Shown one piece after another: positions 8,839 through 18,430 of a stretch of DNA of 64,000 bases. Under the pieces are notes generated by a model. It saw only the letters and a list, made by a program, of their open reading frames with translations. It had not been told where the DNA came from and made no database searches. Numbering within the stretch: the first letter of the stretch is position 1; each line of letters starts with the position of its first letter. This stretch comes from Micromonospora sp. DSM 45708 (GTDB lineage: Bacteria > Actinomycetota > Actinomycetes > Mycobacteriales > Micromonosporaceae), in contig NZ_CP154796.1 of the NCBI RefSeq assembly GCF_039566955.1, positions 1,984,001 through 2,048,000 on the forward strand. The letters are read 5' to 3'. The translations under genes were made by a program, and so were the position numbers.

Positions 8839-10131
8839 GTGCCGTTCCGTAACGATGCCACCGACCGGGGGGAGCAGCTCCGCCCCGACTGCCCCGGGCC
8901 GAGCGCGACCTCCCCGCCGGGCTGGCGTCCCCTGCGGGTGGCGATGATCGGCCAGAAGGGCGTGCCGGCCACCTACGGGGGGATCGAACGGCACGTCGAG
9001 GAGATGGCCAGCAGGCTGGCCGGCCTCGGCCACGAGGTGACCGTCTACTGCCGGGACAGCTACGGCGCGGTCGAGGAGACCCGGCACCGGGGCATCCGGT
9101 TACGGCGGGCCCGCACCGTGCCCAGCAAGCACCTCGACGCCATCGTGCACTCGGCCACCTCCACCCTGGCGGCGCTGACCGAGCGCCCCGACATCGTGCA
9201 CTACCACGGCCTCGGCCCGGTGCTGACCGCGCCGCTGGCCCGGTACGCCTCCCGGGCCCGGGTGGTGCTCACCGTGCACGGGCTGGACAACCAGCGCGAC
9301 AAGTGGGGCCGGGCGGCGCGGGCCGTGCTCGGCACCGCGTACCGGCTCAGCGGGCACCTGCCCGACGCCCGGGTGACCGTCTCGCGGGGGCTGGCCGCGC
9401 ACTACGCCAGCCGGTTCGGCCGGCCCGCCCGCTACATCCCCAACGGGGTGGCCGCCCCCACCCATCTGCCGCCCCGGGAACTGTCCCGGTTCGGCCTGCG
9501 CCCCGGCAACTACCTGCTGCTGGTCGGCCGGCTCGTCCCGGAGAAGGCCGCCGACCTGCTCGTGCGGGCGTTCCGTCAGATGCCGACCGACCTGCGGCTG
9601 GCCATCGTCGGCGGTTCGGCCTTCACCGACAGCTACGTCGCCCAGCTCCGTGCCGCCGCCGGTGACGACCCGCGCATCGTGTTCACCGACTTCGTCTACG
9701 GCGACCGGCTGGCCGAGCTGTATTCGCACGCGGCGGCCTTCGTGCAGCCGTCCCGCCTGGAGGGGCTGCCGCTGACCGTGCTGGAGGCCGCCTCGTACGG
9801 CCTGCCGGTGGTGGCCAGCGATATCGAACCCCACCGCGAGGTGCTCGACCGCGACGGCCCGGGGCAGCGGCTGTTCCGCGACGGCGACGTCGACGACCTG
9901 CGCCGGGCGCTGGACACGGTGATCGCCGACCTGCCTGCCGAACGGGCCGGCGCCGCGCTGCTGCGGGACCGGGTACTCGCCGGGTACAACTGGGACGCTG
10001 CCGCCCGCGAGCTGGAGGAACTCTACTTTTCGCTGGCTCTGCGCGCCCCCCGCCGGGGGGCACCGGACGTTGGGTCGCCCGCGGTCGGCGCAACGGCCCA
10101 TGTCCCTCGACCTCGGCGACCGTTAGATTAG
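8839..10131 (+). CDS. GT4-family glycosyltransferase (exopolysaccharide locus)
   Basis: 430-residue cytoplasmic sugar transferase. GTG at 8839 sits after GAGGGAGGA. The N-terminal Rossmann domain opens with VAMIGQKGVPATYGGIERHV, the acceptor-side signature of GT4 enzymes related to bacterial capsule transferases. The donor domain holds LLLVGRLVPEKAADLLVRAF and the ExxxxPLTVLEA segment (SRLEGLPLTVLEAASYGLPV), where the two Glu positions contact the nucleotide sugar. It adds a hexose to a lipid-linked repeat unit; donor and linkage cannot be predicted. It begins a same-strand series with the polymerase, chain-length and flippase genes. Confidence 0.88.
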   Translation: MPFRNDATDRGEQLRPDCPGPSATSPPGWRPLRVAMIGQKGVPATYGGIERHVEEMASRLAGLGHEVTVYCRDSYGAVEETRHRGIRLRRARTVPSKHLDAIVHSATSTLAALTERPDIVHYHGLGPVLTAPLARYASRARVVLTVHGLDNQRDKWGRAARAVLGTAYRLSGHLPDARVTVSRGLAAHYASRFGRPARYIPNGVAAPTHLPPRELSRFGLRPGNYLLLVGRLVPEKAADLLVRAFRQMPTDLRLAIVGGSAFTDSYVAQLRAAAGDDPRIVFTDFVYGDRLAELYSHAAAFVQPSRLEGLPLTVLEAASYGLPVVASDIEPHREVLDRDGPGQRLFRDGDVDDLRRALDTVIADLPAERAGAALLRDRVLAGYNWDAAARELEELYFSLALRAPRRGAPDVGSPAVGATAHVPRPRRPLD

Positions 10132-10196
10132 GCCGTTCTTCCGGCCGTCGGCGGCGACCGGCAACAGTTCCCTGGAAAACGAGTGGTCGGCGAGCG

Positions 10197-11696
10197 GTGG
10201 ACGGACAGCGACACGGCACGGAGGGTGACCCCACCCTGCCCGAGGGCGGGCAGCGACGGTGGGCCGCCGGTGATCCGACCGCCCGCCTGCTGACCGCCGG
10301 CGCGGCCCTGCTCTGCGCCGTGATGGCGGTCGCCGTCGGGATGGCCGCCACCGGTGGTGGCCGGGTCGGCGTGGTGCTGCCCCTGGTGGTCCTCGCCGGG
10401 CTGGTCGTCGGCGTGCTCGCACTGACCCGGTTCGCGGCGTACGTGCTGCTGATGCTGGCGGTCCGCTCCTGCGTCGACCTGTTCAAGCTCAGCGGCCCGA
10501 CGGCCGGCCGTGCCGACGGCGCGGCGGCGACCCGGGCGATGGACCCGTCGACGATCCTCGCGGTGCTGTTCCTGCTTGCCGCCGGCCTCTGGCTCGCCGC
10601 CCAGCTGCGCCAGCGGGGCCGGCTGCGCGGCTCGCCGCTCGGCGTGGCGATGCTGCTGGTCGGGGCCACCTCTCTGATCAGCGCGGCGGGGGCCGCCCAG
10701 CCGGTGCCCAGCGTCCTGGAGGCGCTGCGGATCGGCACCGTGGTGGTGATGTTCGTGGTCCTGGAGCAACTGATGCCGGACCTGCCGGCGGTCCGCCGGG
10801 TGCTGCTCGCCGCGTACGCCTCGCTGGCGCTGGCGGTCGGCTACACCGTCGTGCTGTCCCTGCTCGGCCACCCACCGGCCGAGGTCAAGGGGGACTTCAC
10901 CCGGATCAGCGGGCCGTTCAGCCAGTCCACCACCTTCGGCCGCTACCTGATGTTCATGGTGATCTTCGGGTTCGGCATCCACCGCTACCTGAGCCGCCGG
11001 CTACGACTCGGCCTCGGCGCGTTGCTCGCCGCGTCGCTGCTGTTCCTGCTGCTCACCAACACCCGCAGCGCGATCCTCGGCGCGGGGCTGGGCCTGCTGG
11101 TGGTGGCGGTGCTGCACCGCAGCCGGCGGATGCTGGTGGCGCTCTGCCTGGTCGCGGTGGCCGGGGTCGCCCTGCTCCCGAGCGTGGCGCACCGCTTCGG
11201 GCAGCTCGCCGACAGCACCGCCGTGGGCGGCGGCCCGACCGGCAACACCCTCGCCTGGCGGGTCGGCTACTGGTCGGAGATCGTGTCGCTGGCCAACCGC
11301 AACCCGGTCACCGGGATCGGCCCCAACATGACCAAGTTCGAGGCCGACGAGGCGAAGAAGCCGCACAACGACTTCCTGCGCGCGTACGTGGAGACCGGGC
11401 TGGCCGGGCTGCTGGCGTACCTGGCGATGATGGCGCTGTGTCTGCACACCGGGCTGAACGCGCTGCGCCGGGCCCCACCGGGGAGCCTCGGCCGGGGTAT
11501 CGCGATCGGGTTCCTGGGCTGCGCGGTCGCCTTCGTCGCGGTCAGCGCGGCGTCCAACGTGATCTCGAACGTGGTCACCCTGTGGTATTTCGCGGCGTTC
11601 GCCGCGGCAGCCGGCGCGGTCGCCCGGGGGCTACCGGCCGGGCCGACCCGGGTGGCGCCGCCCCGACCGGTCGGTACCGGGTGGCACAACCGATGA
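10197..11696 (+). CDS. O-antigen ligase/polymerase-like (Wzy-type) membrane protein
   Basis: 499-residue polytopic protein with about ten or more hydrophobic segments. Its large loop and hallmark LFLLLTNTRSAILGAGLGLL and GPNMTKFEADEAKKPHNDFL match the Wzy_C domain of O-antigen ligases and polymerases, where a conserved loop His (in KPHNDFL) is important. It would join lipid-linked repeat units on the outer face of the membrane. The GTG at 10197 is the longest start, with no clear ribosome site, so the true start may lie further in. The stop overlaps the next start by 4 bp (ATGA). Confidence 0.85.
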   Translation: MDGQRHGTEGDPTLPEGGQRRWAAGDPTARLLTAGAALLCAVMAVAVGMAATGGGRVGVVLPLVVLAGLVVGVLALTRFAAYVLLMLAVRSCVDLFKLSGPTAGRADGAAATRAMDPSTILAVLFLLAAGLWLAAQLRQRGRLRGSPLGVAMLLVGATSLISAAGAAQPVPSVLEALRIGTVVVMFVVLEQLMPDLPAVRRVLLAAYASLALAVGYTVVLSLLGHPPAEVKGDFTRISGPFSQSTTFGRYLMFMVIFGFGIHRYLSRRLRLGLGALLAASLLFLLLTNTRSAILGAGLGLLVVAVLHRSRRMLVALCLVAVAGVALLPSVAHRFGQLADSTAVGGGPTGNTLAWRVGYWSEIVSLANRNPVTGIGPNMTKFEADEAKKPHNDFLRAYVETGLAGLLAYLAMMALCLHTGLNALRRAPPGSLGRGIAIGFLGCAVAFVAVSAASNVISNVVTLWYFAAFAAAAGAVARGLPAGPTRVAPPRPVGTGWHNR

Positions 11697-12781
11697 AGCA
11701 ACGAGCAGTGGGGAGCGGCAGGGTGGAGATCGTCGACTATCTGCGGTTCGCGCGGCGTCGACTCTGGCTGCTGGTGGGCATTCCGCTGGTGGCCGGGGTG
11801 GCGGCCGCGCTGGTCGTCCTGCTCGGCCCGCAGCAGTACGCGGCCACCTCGTACGTCGCCGCGCCCGCCCTGGTCGGCGGCAGTGCGGCCCAGCAGTACA
11901 CCGGCACCCAGGCGGCCAACCAGTTCGCGGCGGCCTTCGCCGCGGCGGTGACCTCCCCGCAGGTGGTCGACCAGGTGGCGGCCGACACCGGGGTGCCCGC
12001 CGACACGCTGCGCGACGGGCTGGTGGTCGAGCAGGTCGGCGCGAGCAGCCAGCTCACCGTCACCTACACCGCCGCCGACCGGTCCACGGTCGCCCCGGTG
12101 CTCGTCGCGACCGGCAAGCGGGCCCTGGCCTTCCTCTTCGCCAGCCAGGTCAGCATCGCCACCGACGAGGTGAAGGCGGCCACCGACGAGCTGACCACCG
12201 CCACCCGGGCGATCAACGACTGGGAGAAGGCCAACAAGGTCAGCCAGCCGGACAAGCTCTACCAGTCGACCCTCCAGGAGATCGCCAGCCTGCGGCAGCA
12301 GCAGTTGCAGATGCAGGCGGTCGGCAACACCCGGGGGGCCAACGCCGCCGCCGAGTCGATCAGCGCCGGGCAGAAGCGGCTCGACGGGCTCGGCCCGAAG
12401 CTGCCCGACTACCAGGCGCTGCTCGCGCAACGGGACAGCGCCACCAGCGCGCTGGCCTCGGCCCGGCAGGGGCTGCAACAGGCCCGCGCCCAGTCCCAGG
12501 CCGCCGACCCGGAGAAGGTGACCAGCGTCGGCGAGGTGCAGCCGGTGTCCCGGGCCAAGGCGCTTGTCGCGCTGGTGCTCCCGGTGGCCGGCGTCGGCCT
12601 GCTGCTGGCCGTGCTCCTGGTCGCGTCGCTGGAGTGGCTGTCGCGCAGCCGCCGGGCCGGCCAGCCGTCGGCCGCCGGTCGGGCGGCTCCGGCCCCGACC
12701 GGTGGGCGGCGCGATGGCGACGAGACGGTGGTGCTGCCGGTCGTCACCACGACCGTGCCCGAGCAGCACCGACGCCGGTAG
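11693..12781 (+). CDS. Wzz-like polysaccharide chain-length / co-polymerase protein
   Basis: 362-residue protein with the two-helix topology of polysaccharide co-polymerases. A TM helix near residues 22-45 (LWLLVGIPLVAGVAAALVVL) follows the short cytoplasmic N-terminus VEIVDYLRFARRR. A long extracytoplasmic part with coiled-coil-like Ala/Gln/Glu stretches (residues about 150-280) comes next. A second TM helix lies near residues 290-315 and a Pro/Arg-rich tail ends the protein. The ATG overlaps the upstream stop; an in-frame GTG at 11723 is an alternative start. It sets chain length together with the upstream polymerase. No tyrosine-kinase domain is fused to it. Confidence 0.8.
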   Translation: MKQRAVGSGRVEIVDYLRFARRRLWLLVGIPLVAGVAAALVVLLGPQQYAATSYVAAPALVGGSAAQQYTGTQAANQFAAAFAAAVTSPQVVDQVAADTGVPADTLRDGLVVEQVGASSQLTVTYTAADRSTVAPVLVATGKRALAFLFASQVSIATDEVKAATDELTTATRAINDWEKANKVSQPDKLYQSTLQEIASLRQQQLQMQAVGNTRGANAAAESISAGQKRLDGLGPKLPDYQALLAQRDSATSALASARQGLQQARAQSQAADPEKVTSVGEVQPVSRAKALVALVLPVAGVGLLLAVLLVASLEWLSRSRRAGQPSAAGRAAPAPTGGRRDGDETVVLPVVTTTVPEQHRRR

Positions 12782-14335
12782 GTGGCGGTGTCGCACGCCT
12801 CCGCGCGGGGCGACCAGCACGTCCGGGGGATGGCCCGGGGCGGCGGGCTCAACCTGCTCGGCGCGCTGCTCAGCCAGGCGGCGGTCTTCCTGATCATGCT
12901 GCTGCTGGCGCGGGTGCTGGGCATCCGGGAGGTCGGCCGGTACGCCCAGTGCTACGCGGTGCTGGCGCTGGCCGGGCTGCTGTCACTGTCCGGGTTCCGG
13001 GCCGGCCTCACCCGGTTCGTGGCGGTTCACCTGGCCGACGCGGACGCCCCGGCGCTGCGCGGCACCATCCGGTTGGGACTGGCCGTCTCGGCCGGCTCGT
13101 CGGTCGTCCTCGCCGGGGCGCTGGCGGTGGGCGCACCCTGGCTCGCCGACCGGCTGCACGATCCGGGGCTGGTCACCGGCCTGCGGCTGGTCGCGCTCAC
13201 CCTGCCCGCCTCGACGGTCTGCGAGGCGGCCCTCGCGGCGACCCGGGGCTGGCGTACCCAGCGGCCGTTCACCTTCGTCGGCCAGCTCTACGAGCCGGGC
13301 ACCCGACTGCTGCTCACCGCGCTCGCCCTGGTCACCGGGGTGGGGCTGACCGGGGCCTTCTGGGCGCTGGTGGTGGCCGGCTGGTCGGCCGCCCTGCTCG
13401 CCCTCCTGGCGCTGGGGCGGATGGTGCGCCGGGTGCCGCCGGCCCGCCCGGTGCACCGGCCGGGGGAGCTGTTCCGCTTCTCCACGGTCAGCTGGGTGTC
13501 GTCGCTGTCGTCGACCGGGCTGATCTGGGTCGACACCCTGCTGCTCGGCTTCTTCGCCAACCCGGACATCGGCGTCTACAACGTCGCCACCCGGCTGGTC
13601 ACCGTCGCCATCTTCGTCCTCGCGCCGGTCAACGCCGCGTTCGGGCCGTACCTGGCGCACCTCCACCACCGGGGGGACCTCGACGACGTCCGCCGGGTCT
13701 ACGCGGTGGCCACCGGCTGGGTGGTCCGGCTGTCGCTGCCGGCGTTCGTGGCGCTGCTGGTCCTCCCCGGCGACCTGCTGCGCGTCTTCGGCGGCGGGGT
13801 CGCCACCGGCGCGGCGGTGACCGTGATCCTCGCCCTCGGCCAGCTCGTCAACGCGGCGACCGGCCCGTGTGGCACGGTGCTGAACATGTCCGGCCGGGTG
13901 GCCCTCAACATGGCCGACAACCTGGTCGCCCTGGTGCTCAACGTGCTGCTCAACCTGTGGCTCATCCCCGCGTACGGGATCGTCGGCGCGGCGGCGGCGT
14001 GGAGCGCCTCGCTGATCGTGGTCAACATCGCCCGGCTGGTGCAGGTTCGCCATCTGACCGGCGCGCTGCCGTTCACCGTCGGGATGGCCAAGGGGCTCGC
14101 CGCCGGAGGCGCCGCGCTGCTCGCCGGGCTGCTGGTGCGCTGGCTGGTGCCGGGCTGGCCGGGGCGGCCGGTCGCCGGGCTGGCCACGATCGTGGGCGTC
14201 TACCTGGCGACCGTGCTGGCGCTGGGGCTCAGCCGGGAGGATCTGATGGTGCTGCGTACCCTGGCCCGCCGGCGTCGCCGGGACACCGATCCCGCCCCGG
14301 CCGTCGACGAGGCCGGTCGGGCGGTGTCGCGGTGA
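12782..14335 (+). CDS. Wzx-like polysaccharide flippase (MOP superfamily)
   Basis: 517-residue membrane protein with around 12-14 hydrophobic helices. It opens RGGGLNLLGALLSQAAVFLI, the first helix typical of oligosaccharide flippases, and contains ANPDIGVYNVATRL and the NxxLNLWLIPAYGIVGAAAA motif of this family. It moves lipid-linked repeat units across the membrane for polymerisation. GTG at 12782 directly abuts the previous stop; GTG at 12788 is an alternative. The stop overlaps the sulfotransferase start (GTGA), so the two are co-translated. Confidence 0.87.
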   Translation: MAVSHASARGDQHVRGMARGGGLNLLGALLSQAAVFLIMLLLARVLGIREVGRYAQCYAVLALAGLLSLSGFRAGLTRFVAVHLADADAPALRGTIRLGLAVSAGSSVVLAGALAVGAPWLADRLHDPGLVTGLRLVALTLPASTVCEAALAATRGWRTQRPFTFVGQLYEPGTRLLLTALALVTGVGLTGAFWALVVAGWSAALLALLALGRMVRRVPPARPVHRPGELFRFSTVSWVSSLSSTGLIWVDTLLLGFFANPDIGVYNVATRLVTVAIFVLAPVNAAFGPYLAHLHHRGDLDDVRRVYAVATGWVVRLSLPAFVALLVLPGDLLRVFGGGVATGAAVTVILALGQLVNAATGPCGTVLNMSGRVALNMADNLVALVLNVLLNLWLIPAYGIVGAAAAWSASLIVVNIARLVQVRHLTGALPFTVGMAKGLAAGGAALLAGLLVRWLVPGWPGRPVAGLATIVGVYLATVLALGLSREDLMVLRTLARRRRRDTDPAPAVDEAGRAVSR

Positions 14336-15177
14336 GCGCGGGGCCGCGGCGGGCCACCGTGGACCGACTGCGCCGGATGGTACGCGGCACCCGCGCCTGG
14401 GGGCGGGCGGCGCTGCCCGGCCCGGTCGGCGCGCTGCCCGACTTCCTGATCATCGGCGGGCAACGGTGCGGCACCACCTCGCTGTACCACTACCTCGCCG
14501 CGCACCCCGACGTGCGGGCCGCCACCGGCAAGGAACTCCAGTTCTTCAGCCTGCACTACCGGCGTGGGCCGCGCTGGTACCGGGCGCACTTCCCACCGGC
14601 CACCCCGGGCCGGCGCAGCTTCGAGGCCAGCCCCTACTACCTGTTCCACCCCGCTGTGCCGGCCCGGGTGGCGGCGACGCTGCCCGAGGCCCGATTCGTG
14701 GCGCTGCTGCGCGACCCGGTGGAGCGGGCCTACTCGCACTACCTGCACACCCGCTCGTACGGGGTGGAGCCGTTGGGCTTCGCCGAGGCGCTCGCCGCCG
14801 AGTCGGGGCGGCTGGCCGCGGCGCTGGCCGACGGGCCGGACACCCCGGCGGCCCACCACGCGCTGCGCAACTTCTCCTACGCCGCCCGGGGCCGCTACGC
14901 GGAGCAGCTCGACCGCTGGTACGCCCACCTGCCCCCCGAACGGCTGCACGTGATCCGCAGCGAGGACCTGTACGCCCACCCGGCGACCACCTACGCGGGC
15001 GTGCTGCGGTTCCTCGGGCTGGCCCCGTACACCCCGGCGGAGTTCGCCCGGCACACCCGCCGGGCGGACACCGGCCCGTCCCCGCTCGCCGCCGAGTTGC
15101 GGGCCGAGCTGTCCGCCGCGTTCGCCCCGCACAACGCCCGCCTCGCCGCCCTGCTCGGCTGGCCCCGTACCTGGTGA
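14332..15177 (+). CDS. PAPS-dependent sulfotransferase 1 of the exopolysaccharide locus
   Basis: 281-residue cytosolic sulfotransferase. The 5'-phosphosulfate loop is DFLIIGGQRCGTTSLYHYL near residue 40, and the 3'-phosphate-binding segment is FVALLRDPVERAYSHYLHTR near residue 122. Both are standard for the Sulfotransfer family (heparan N-deacetylase/NodH-like branch). The motif KELQFFSLHYRRG also fits that branch. It would transfer sulfate from PAPS to a sugar hydroxyl. Translational coupling to the flippase gene suggests the acceptor is the lipid-linked glycan or a precursor. No PAPS-synthesis gene is present in the window. Confidence 0.87.
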   Translation: MSAGPRRATVDRLRRMVRGTRAWGRAALPGPVGALPDFLIIGGQRCGTTSLYHYLAAHPDVRAATGKELQFFSLHYRRGPRWYRAHFPPATPGRRSFEASPYYLFHPAVPARVAATLPEARFVALLRDPVERAYSHYLHTRSYGVEPLGFAEALAAESGRLAAALADGPDTPAAHHALRNFSYAARGRYAEQLDRWYAHLPPERLHVIRSEDLYAHPATTYAGVLRFLGLAPYTPAEFARHTRRADTGPSPLAAELRAELSAAFAPHNARLAALLGWPRTW

Positions 15178-15235
15178 CCGGCCACCGCGTCACCGCCACC
15201 GCACCCGCCACCGAAGCGGGGCCGCGGCGTGCCGG

Positions 15236-16705
15236 TCAGCGGATCAGGGCGAGGACGCTGGCCGGGTCGCCCTTCGCGTGCAGCAGCACCGGGCTCGGCC
15301 CGATCGGCAGCGCGCCGGTGCGGGCGGCCGGGTCGGCACCGACCGGGCCGCCGGTCACTCCCGCGGTGGCCGGCAGCGACATCGTGCCCCCGGTGGTCGA
15401 CCAGACCACCAGGGTGCTCTCCGCACCCCGGCGGAACGCCACCCCGGTCAGCCCCTTGCCGTCGACCGGTTCGGCGGTCGCGTCCCGGGCCGCCGCCGCC
15501 AGGGCGGCCATCATCGCGCCGGCCTGCCGCTGGGTGCCGTCCGGGTCGAGCAGGCCGTAGCGGACCTCCGCGCCGGCCCGGTTGTCGGGGTTGTACGCCA
15601 GCGGCAGCCAGAGCACCTCGTGGATGCCCCCGGCGACCAGCTGACTGACCACCTTGACCATCTCGTCGCCGCGGGCCGCGGCGTCGTCCGCGCCGTCCTT
15701 CCAGAACTGGCCGACCTCCCACGCCTGCACCGGCACCCCGGTGGGGGTCTCCGCGCGCAGGTAGTCCAGCAGCGCCGGCACCCCGGAGAAGTGCTCGTAG
15801 AAGTGCAGTTGCCGGACGTCGACCACCCGGTCGTCGAGCAGCTTCTCGGTGACCGCCAGGTAGGCCAGGTTGCGGGAGTTCTGCGCGTTGTCCAGCGCCG
15901 CGCGCAACGCCGCCGGGTCGGCGACCGGCGGGATCAGCCGCCCCCGGGTGCCGATCCGCCGCTGGAAGTACGCCTGGTAGGCGGCGACGGCCTGGTCCGG
16001 CTGCCCAGCGCGCAACAGCCGGTCGGCCACCCCCATCCCGTACGCCACGCTGCTCATGCCCGAGTCGACCACCTTGGCCCGCGGGTCGGCCGACCGGATC
16101 GCCTCGGCGGCGGCGGTGACCAGCCGGCGGTAGTCCTCGGGGCTGCCGGCCCAGTACTGCTGCGCGTTGACCTCGTTCTCGATGGCGTACTCGCGGACGC
16201 CGTACGGGGCGTACCGCTGCACCAGGGCGCGGACGAACGTCTGGTAGGCGGCGAGGTCCCGGGGCATCGCCGACTCGGTCTTGTCGGCCTGGCCCCGGGT
16301 GAACCTCGCCGTCCCGCCGGTGGCCCAGCAGACCCCGGTACGGATCTTCAGGTGCAGGGTGATGCCGAGCTGCCGGCTGCGCTCGGCGAGCTGGTCCACC
16401 GCCGAGAAGTCCGGGCTGCCCTGGGTCTTCTCGATGTCGCACCAGCTCAGCTCGTGGTAGGTCGCCGAGCCGGAGAGCTTCTCCAGGTAGGGCACGAACT
16501 GGTCGTAGCGGGACCAGTCCCAGTGCGCGCCGAACGGGTTACGGGCCGTCGCGCCGGCCGGTGGCGCGCCGGTGGCACCGGCCGACGGGGTGGCCGCCGA
16601 CGGGGCCGGGCGGGGGGCGGGACCGTCCGAACAGGCCGCCCCGGCGACCAGGGCGGCCAGCAGCACCCCGGCGGCCAGCACCCGCCGCCCGGTCCGGTGG
16701 CTCAC
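15236..16705 (-). CDS. secreted clan-A-like glycoside hydrolase, probable lipoprotein
   Basis: 489 residues. GTG at 16705 overlaps the stop of the upstream sulfotransferase by 4 bp. The signal peptide (VSHRTGRRVLAAGVLLAALV) ends at AGAACSDG, a weak lipobox. A TIM-barrel glycosidase follows: FGAHWDW, the acid/base-type motif EYAIENEVNAQQYW (NE pair), and a second acidic site VQAWEVGQFW late in the barrel. This fits clan GH-A proteins such as GH39 or GH5 relatives; I cannot assign a family number. In exopolysaccharide loci such enzymes trim or release the polymer. It is last in a three-gene minus-strand operon with two sulfotransferases. Confidence 0.75.
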   Translation of the reverse strand: MSHRTGRRVLAAGVLLAALVAGAACSDGPAPRPAPSAATPSAGATGAPPAGATARNPFGAHWDWSRYDQFVPYLEKLSGSATYHELSWCDIEKTQGSPDFSAVDQLAERSRQLGITLHLKIRTGVCWATGGTARFTRGQADKTESAMPRDLAAYQTFVRALVQRYAPYGVREYAIENEVNAQQYWAGSPEDYRRLVTAAAEAIRSADPRAKVVDSGMSSVAYGMGVADRLLRAGQPDQAVAAYQAYFQRRIGTRGRLIPPVADPAALRAALDNAQNSRNLAYLAVTEKLLDDRVVDVRQLHFYEHFSGVPALLDYLRAETPTGVPVQAWEVGQFWKDGADDAAARGDEMVKVVSQLVAGGIHEVLWLPLAYNPDNRAGAEVRYGLLDPDGTQRQAGAMMAALAAAARDATAEPVDGKGLTGVAFRRGAESTLVVWSTTGGTMSLPATAGVTGGPVGADPAARTGALPIGPSPVLLHAKGDPASVLALIR

Positions 16706-17502
16706 CGATAGCCCAGTTCGCGCAGGGTGGCACCGGAGAAGATCCGGACCAGCACCCGCAGGAAGGGGTCCAGTTCCCGGCGGTAGGTGCCGACCCGGGA
16801 GCCGTAGATCGGGGCGTCGGTGCCGGCGGCGGCCCGTCGACGATCCGCCTCGGCGGTGTACTTGCCCGCCACGTCGTGCTGTTTGCCGTCGTAGTCGAGC
16901 ACGCCCGCCTCCCAGGGTTCGCCGAGGAACTCGAACAGGCCCCGCATGGCCTTCTCCGGGTCGGTGACCGTCTCCTCGTAGCGCAGTTCGTGGTAGCGGT
17001 CGGCCGGCAGCCGGGCCCCGGAGGCGCGGGCGATGCGGATGTAGCGCGGCCACTTCACCACGCACTTCACCGCCGACCAGTAGCCGAACCGCTTGCGGTG
17101 CGACACCACCACGTCCCGGCCGTCCCGTACGACGTGCACGAACTGCGCGTCGGGAAAGACCTCGGCCAGGAAGTCGATGGAGAGCGCGTAGAGCGGTGTC
17201 TTGTCGGCCCAGCGGGTCTTTCCCCGGGACCGGGCGTAGTCGGCCTGGACGCCGCCGAAGAAGTCGGCGATGTGGCCCAGCCAGTACTCCCGGGGGAACC
17301 CGAAGCGGGCCAGCCGTTCCCAGTCCCGCCCGACGATGCGTTGCATGTCGGCCAGGAACCGGGTCTCCGGGCCGCAACTGACCCGGGAGTGCGAGTCCAG
17401 CACCAGCCGCAGCATCGTGGTGCCGGACCGCTGGCAGCCGACCAGGAAGATCGGCCCCCGGGCCGCTGCCGCCCGCGCCGCCGGGGTGTGCGGTTCAGCC
17501 AC
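16702..17502 (-). CDS. PAPS-dependent sulfotransferase 2
   Basis: 266 residues. The P-loop-like PAPS motif GPIFLVGCQRSGTTMLRLVL is near residue 15, and the 3'-phosphate segment FVHVVRDGRDVVVSHRKRFG is near residue 120. YHELRYEETVTDPEKAMRGL matches the C-terminal signature of the Sulfotransfer_3 type. It is cytosolic and acts on an unknown glycan or small-molecule acceptor. The start overlaps the upstream gene by 8 bp and its stop overlaps the glycosidase start, so all three are one transcript. Confidence 0.87.
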   Translation of the reverse strand: MAEPHTPAARAAAARGPIFLVGCQRSGTTMLRLVLDSHSRVSCGPETRFLADMQRIVGRDWERLARFGFPREYWLGHIADFFGGVQADYARSRGKTRWADKTPLYALSIDFLAEVFPDAQFVHVVRDGRDVVVSHRKRFGYWSAVKCVVKWPRYIRIARASGARLPADRYHELRYEETVTDPEKAMRGLFEFLGEPWEAGVLDYDGKQHDVAGKYTAEADRRRAAAGTDAPIYGSRVGTYRRELDPFLRVLVRIFSGATLRELGYR

Positions 17503-18430
17503 GGTCCACCGCCTCCGGCCGGCCGGCCGTGGTGTCCAGCCGCTCGGCCAGCGTGGTGCAGAGCGCCCTGACCCGGGCGTCGATCTCCAGTCGGGGCCGC
17601 GCCGGGGTGCGCGCGCCGACGTGCGCGTGCAGCACCGGGTCGTACGGCAGGTCGAGGAAGGCGCACAGCCGCCGGGTGGACCCCGCCGGGTCGGCGACCA
17701 GCAGGTCGTACGAGCAGAGCAGGGTGTCCGGGCGGTCGGCCAGCCCGAGGGAGAAGTACAACGAATTGCGCACGTACCAGAACAGGGCGGCGGCGGTGTG
17801 CGGGGTCATCCGGTCGTAGTCGAAGCCGGCGACCAGGTCCCGCATCGGCGCGTCCAGGCGCTGCCCCTGCCAGCGGTCCCCGATCGTGCCGTCGGCGATC
17901 GCCCGCAGCGCCCGCAGGTTGGCGTCGCCGAACTTCGCCACCTCGGAGCGGGCCCGGTCGTCGACGTCCCGGTACGCCCACAGCGCACGCCCCGGCGCGA
18001 CCCCGGCCAGGTCGAGCAGCTCGTCCACCCGGTGCGTGTCGCACAGCGGCTTGACCAGCACGTACCGGTGCCGGCTGCGCCGGATGACGGCGCCGAGCAC
18101 CGGGTCGGGGCGTAACCGGAAGCGGTGGAACACGGCCCTGTCGTTCTCGTTGCGGACCTCCACCGACGGGTCGGCATCCAGCCCCCGGGTCAGCATGTTG
18201 GTGCCGGAGCGTTGCAGGCCCACCAGATAGACCGGGACGGCCCGGCCGGGCGGCCGGGGATGGGTCCGCCGCCAGCGCCACTTCGCCAGCGCGATGCGGG
18301 TCCGGTCGACCGGGTCGAGCCGGTCCTCCTCGATCAGCCGCCGGACGCCCTCGGCGCGCGCCCAGCGCAGGTGCCGGCGGACCCGTCGGGCGGTGTACGC
18401 CAGCGCCGAGGGCTCGTCGGGGTGGGGCAC
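17495..18430 (-). CDS. PAPS-dependent sulfotransferase 3 (divergent paralogue)
   Basis: 311 residues, starting at a GTG (18430) preceded by an AGGAGG site; a longer in-frame start at 18499 lacks one. The motif VPVYLVGLQRSGTNMLTRGL is near residue 58. Downstream come YVLVKPLCDTHRVDELL and a segment ALWAYRDVDDRARSEV at the usual 3'-phosphate position. The Asn in SGTNML and the altered RDVDDRARSEV segment suggest a subfamily different from its neighbours. It is first in the minus-strand operon and is separated from the divergent glycosyltransferase at 18671 by a 240-bp region that must contain both promoters. Confidence 0.82.
   Translation of the reverse strand: MPHPDEPSALAYTARRVRRHLRWARAEGVRRLIEEDRLDPVDRTRIALAKWRWRRTHPRPPGRAVPVYLVGLQRSGTNMLTRGLDADPSVEVRNENDRAVFHRFRLRPDPVLGAVIRRSRHRYVLVKPLCDTHRVDELLDLAGVAPGRALWAYRDVDDRARSEVAKFGDANLRALRAIADGTIGDRWQGQRLDAPMRDLVAGFDYDRMTPHTAAALFWYVRNSLYFSLGLADRPDTLLCSYDLLVADPAGSTRRLCAFLDLPYDPVLHAHVGARTPARPRLEIDARVRALCTTLAERLDTTAGRPEAVDRG

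Noticed and set aside
5023..9087. Very long open frame (1354 residues) on the minus strand
   Set aside because: It is antisense to the ThuA/GSDH gene, has no domain, is Arg/Gly/Val-repetitive, and arises from GC-rich third positions of the real gene.
12634..14331. Upstream part of the long frame that ends with sulfotransferase 1
   Set aside because: It overlaps the flippase in another frame and is Arg/Gly/Ala-rich without any fold; the coupled GTG at 14332 is the real start.
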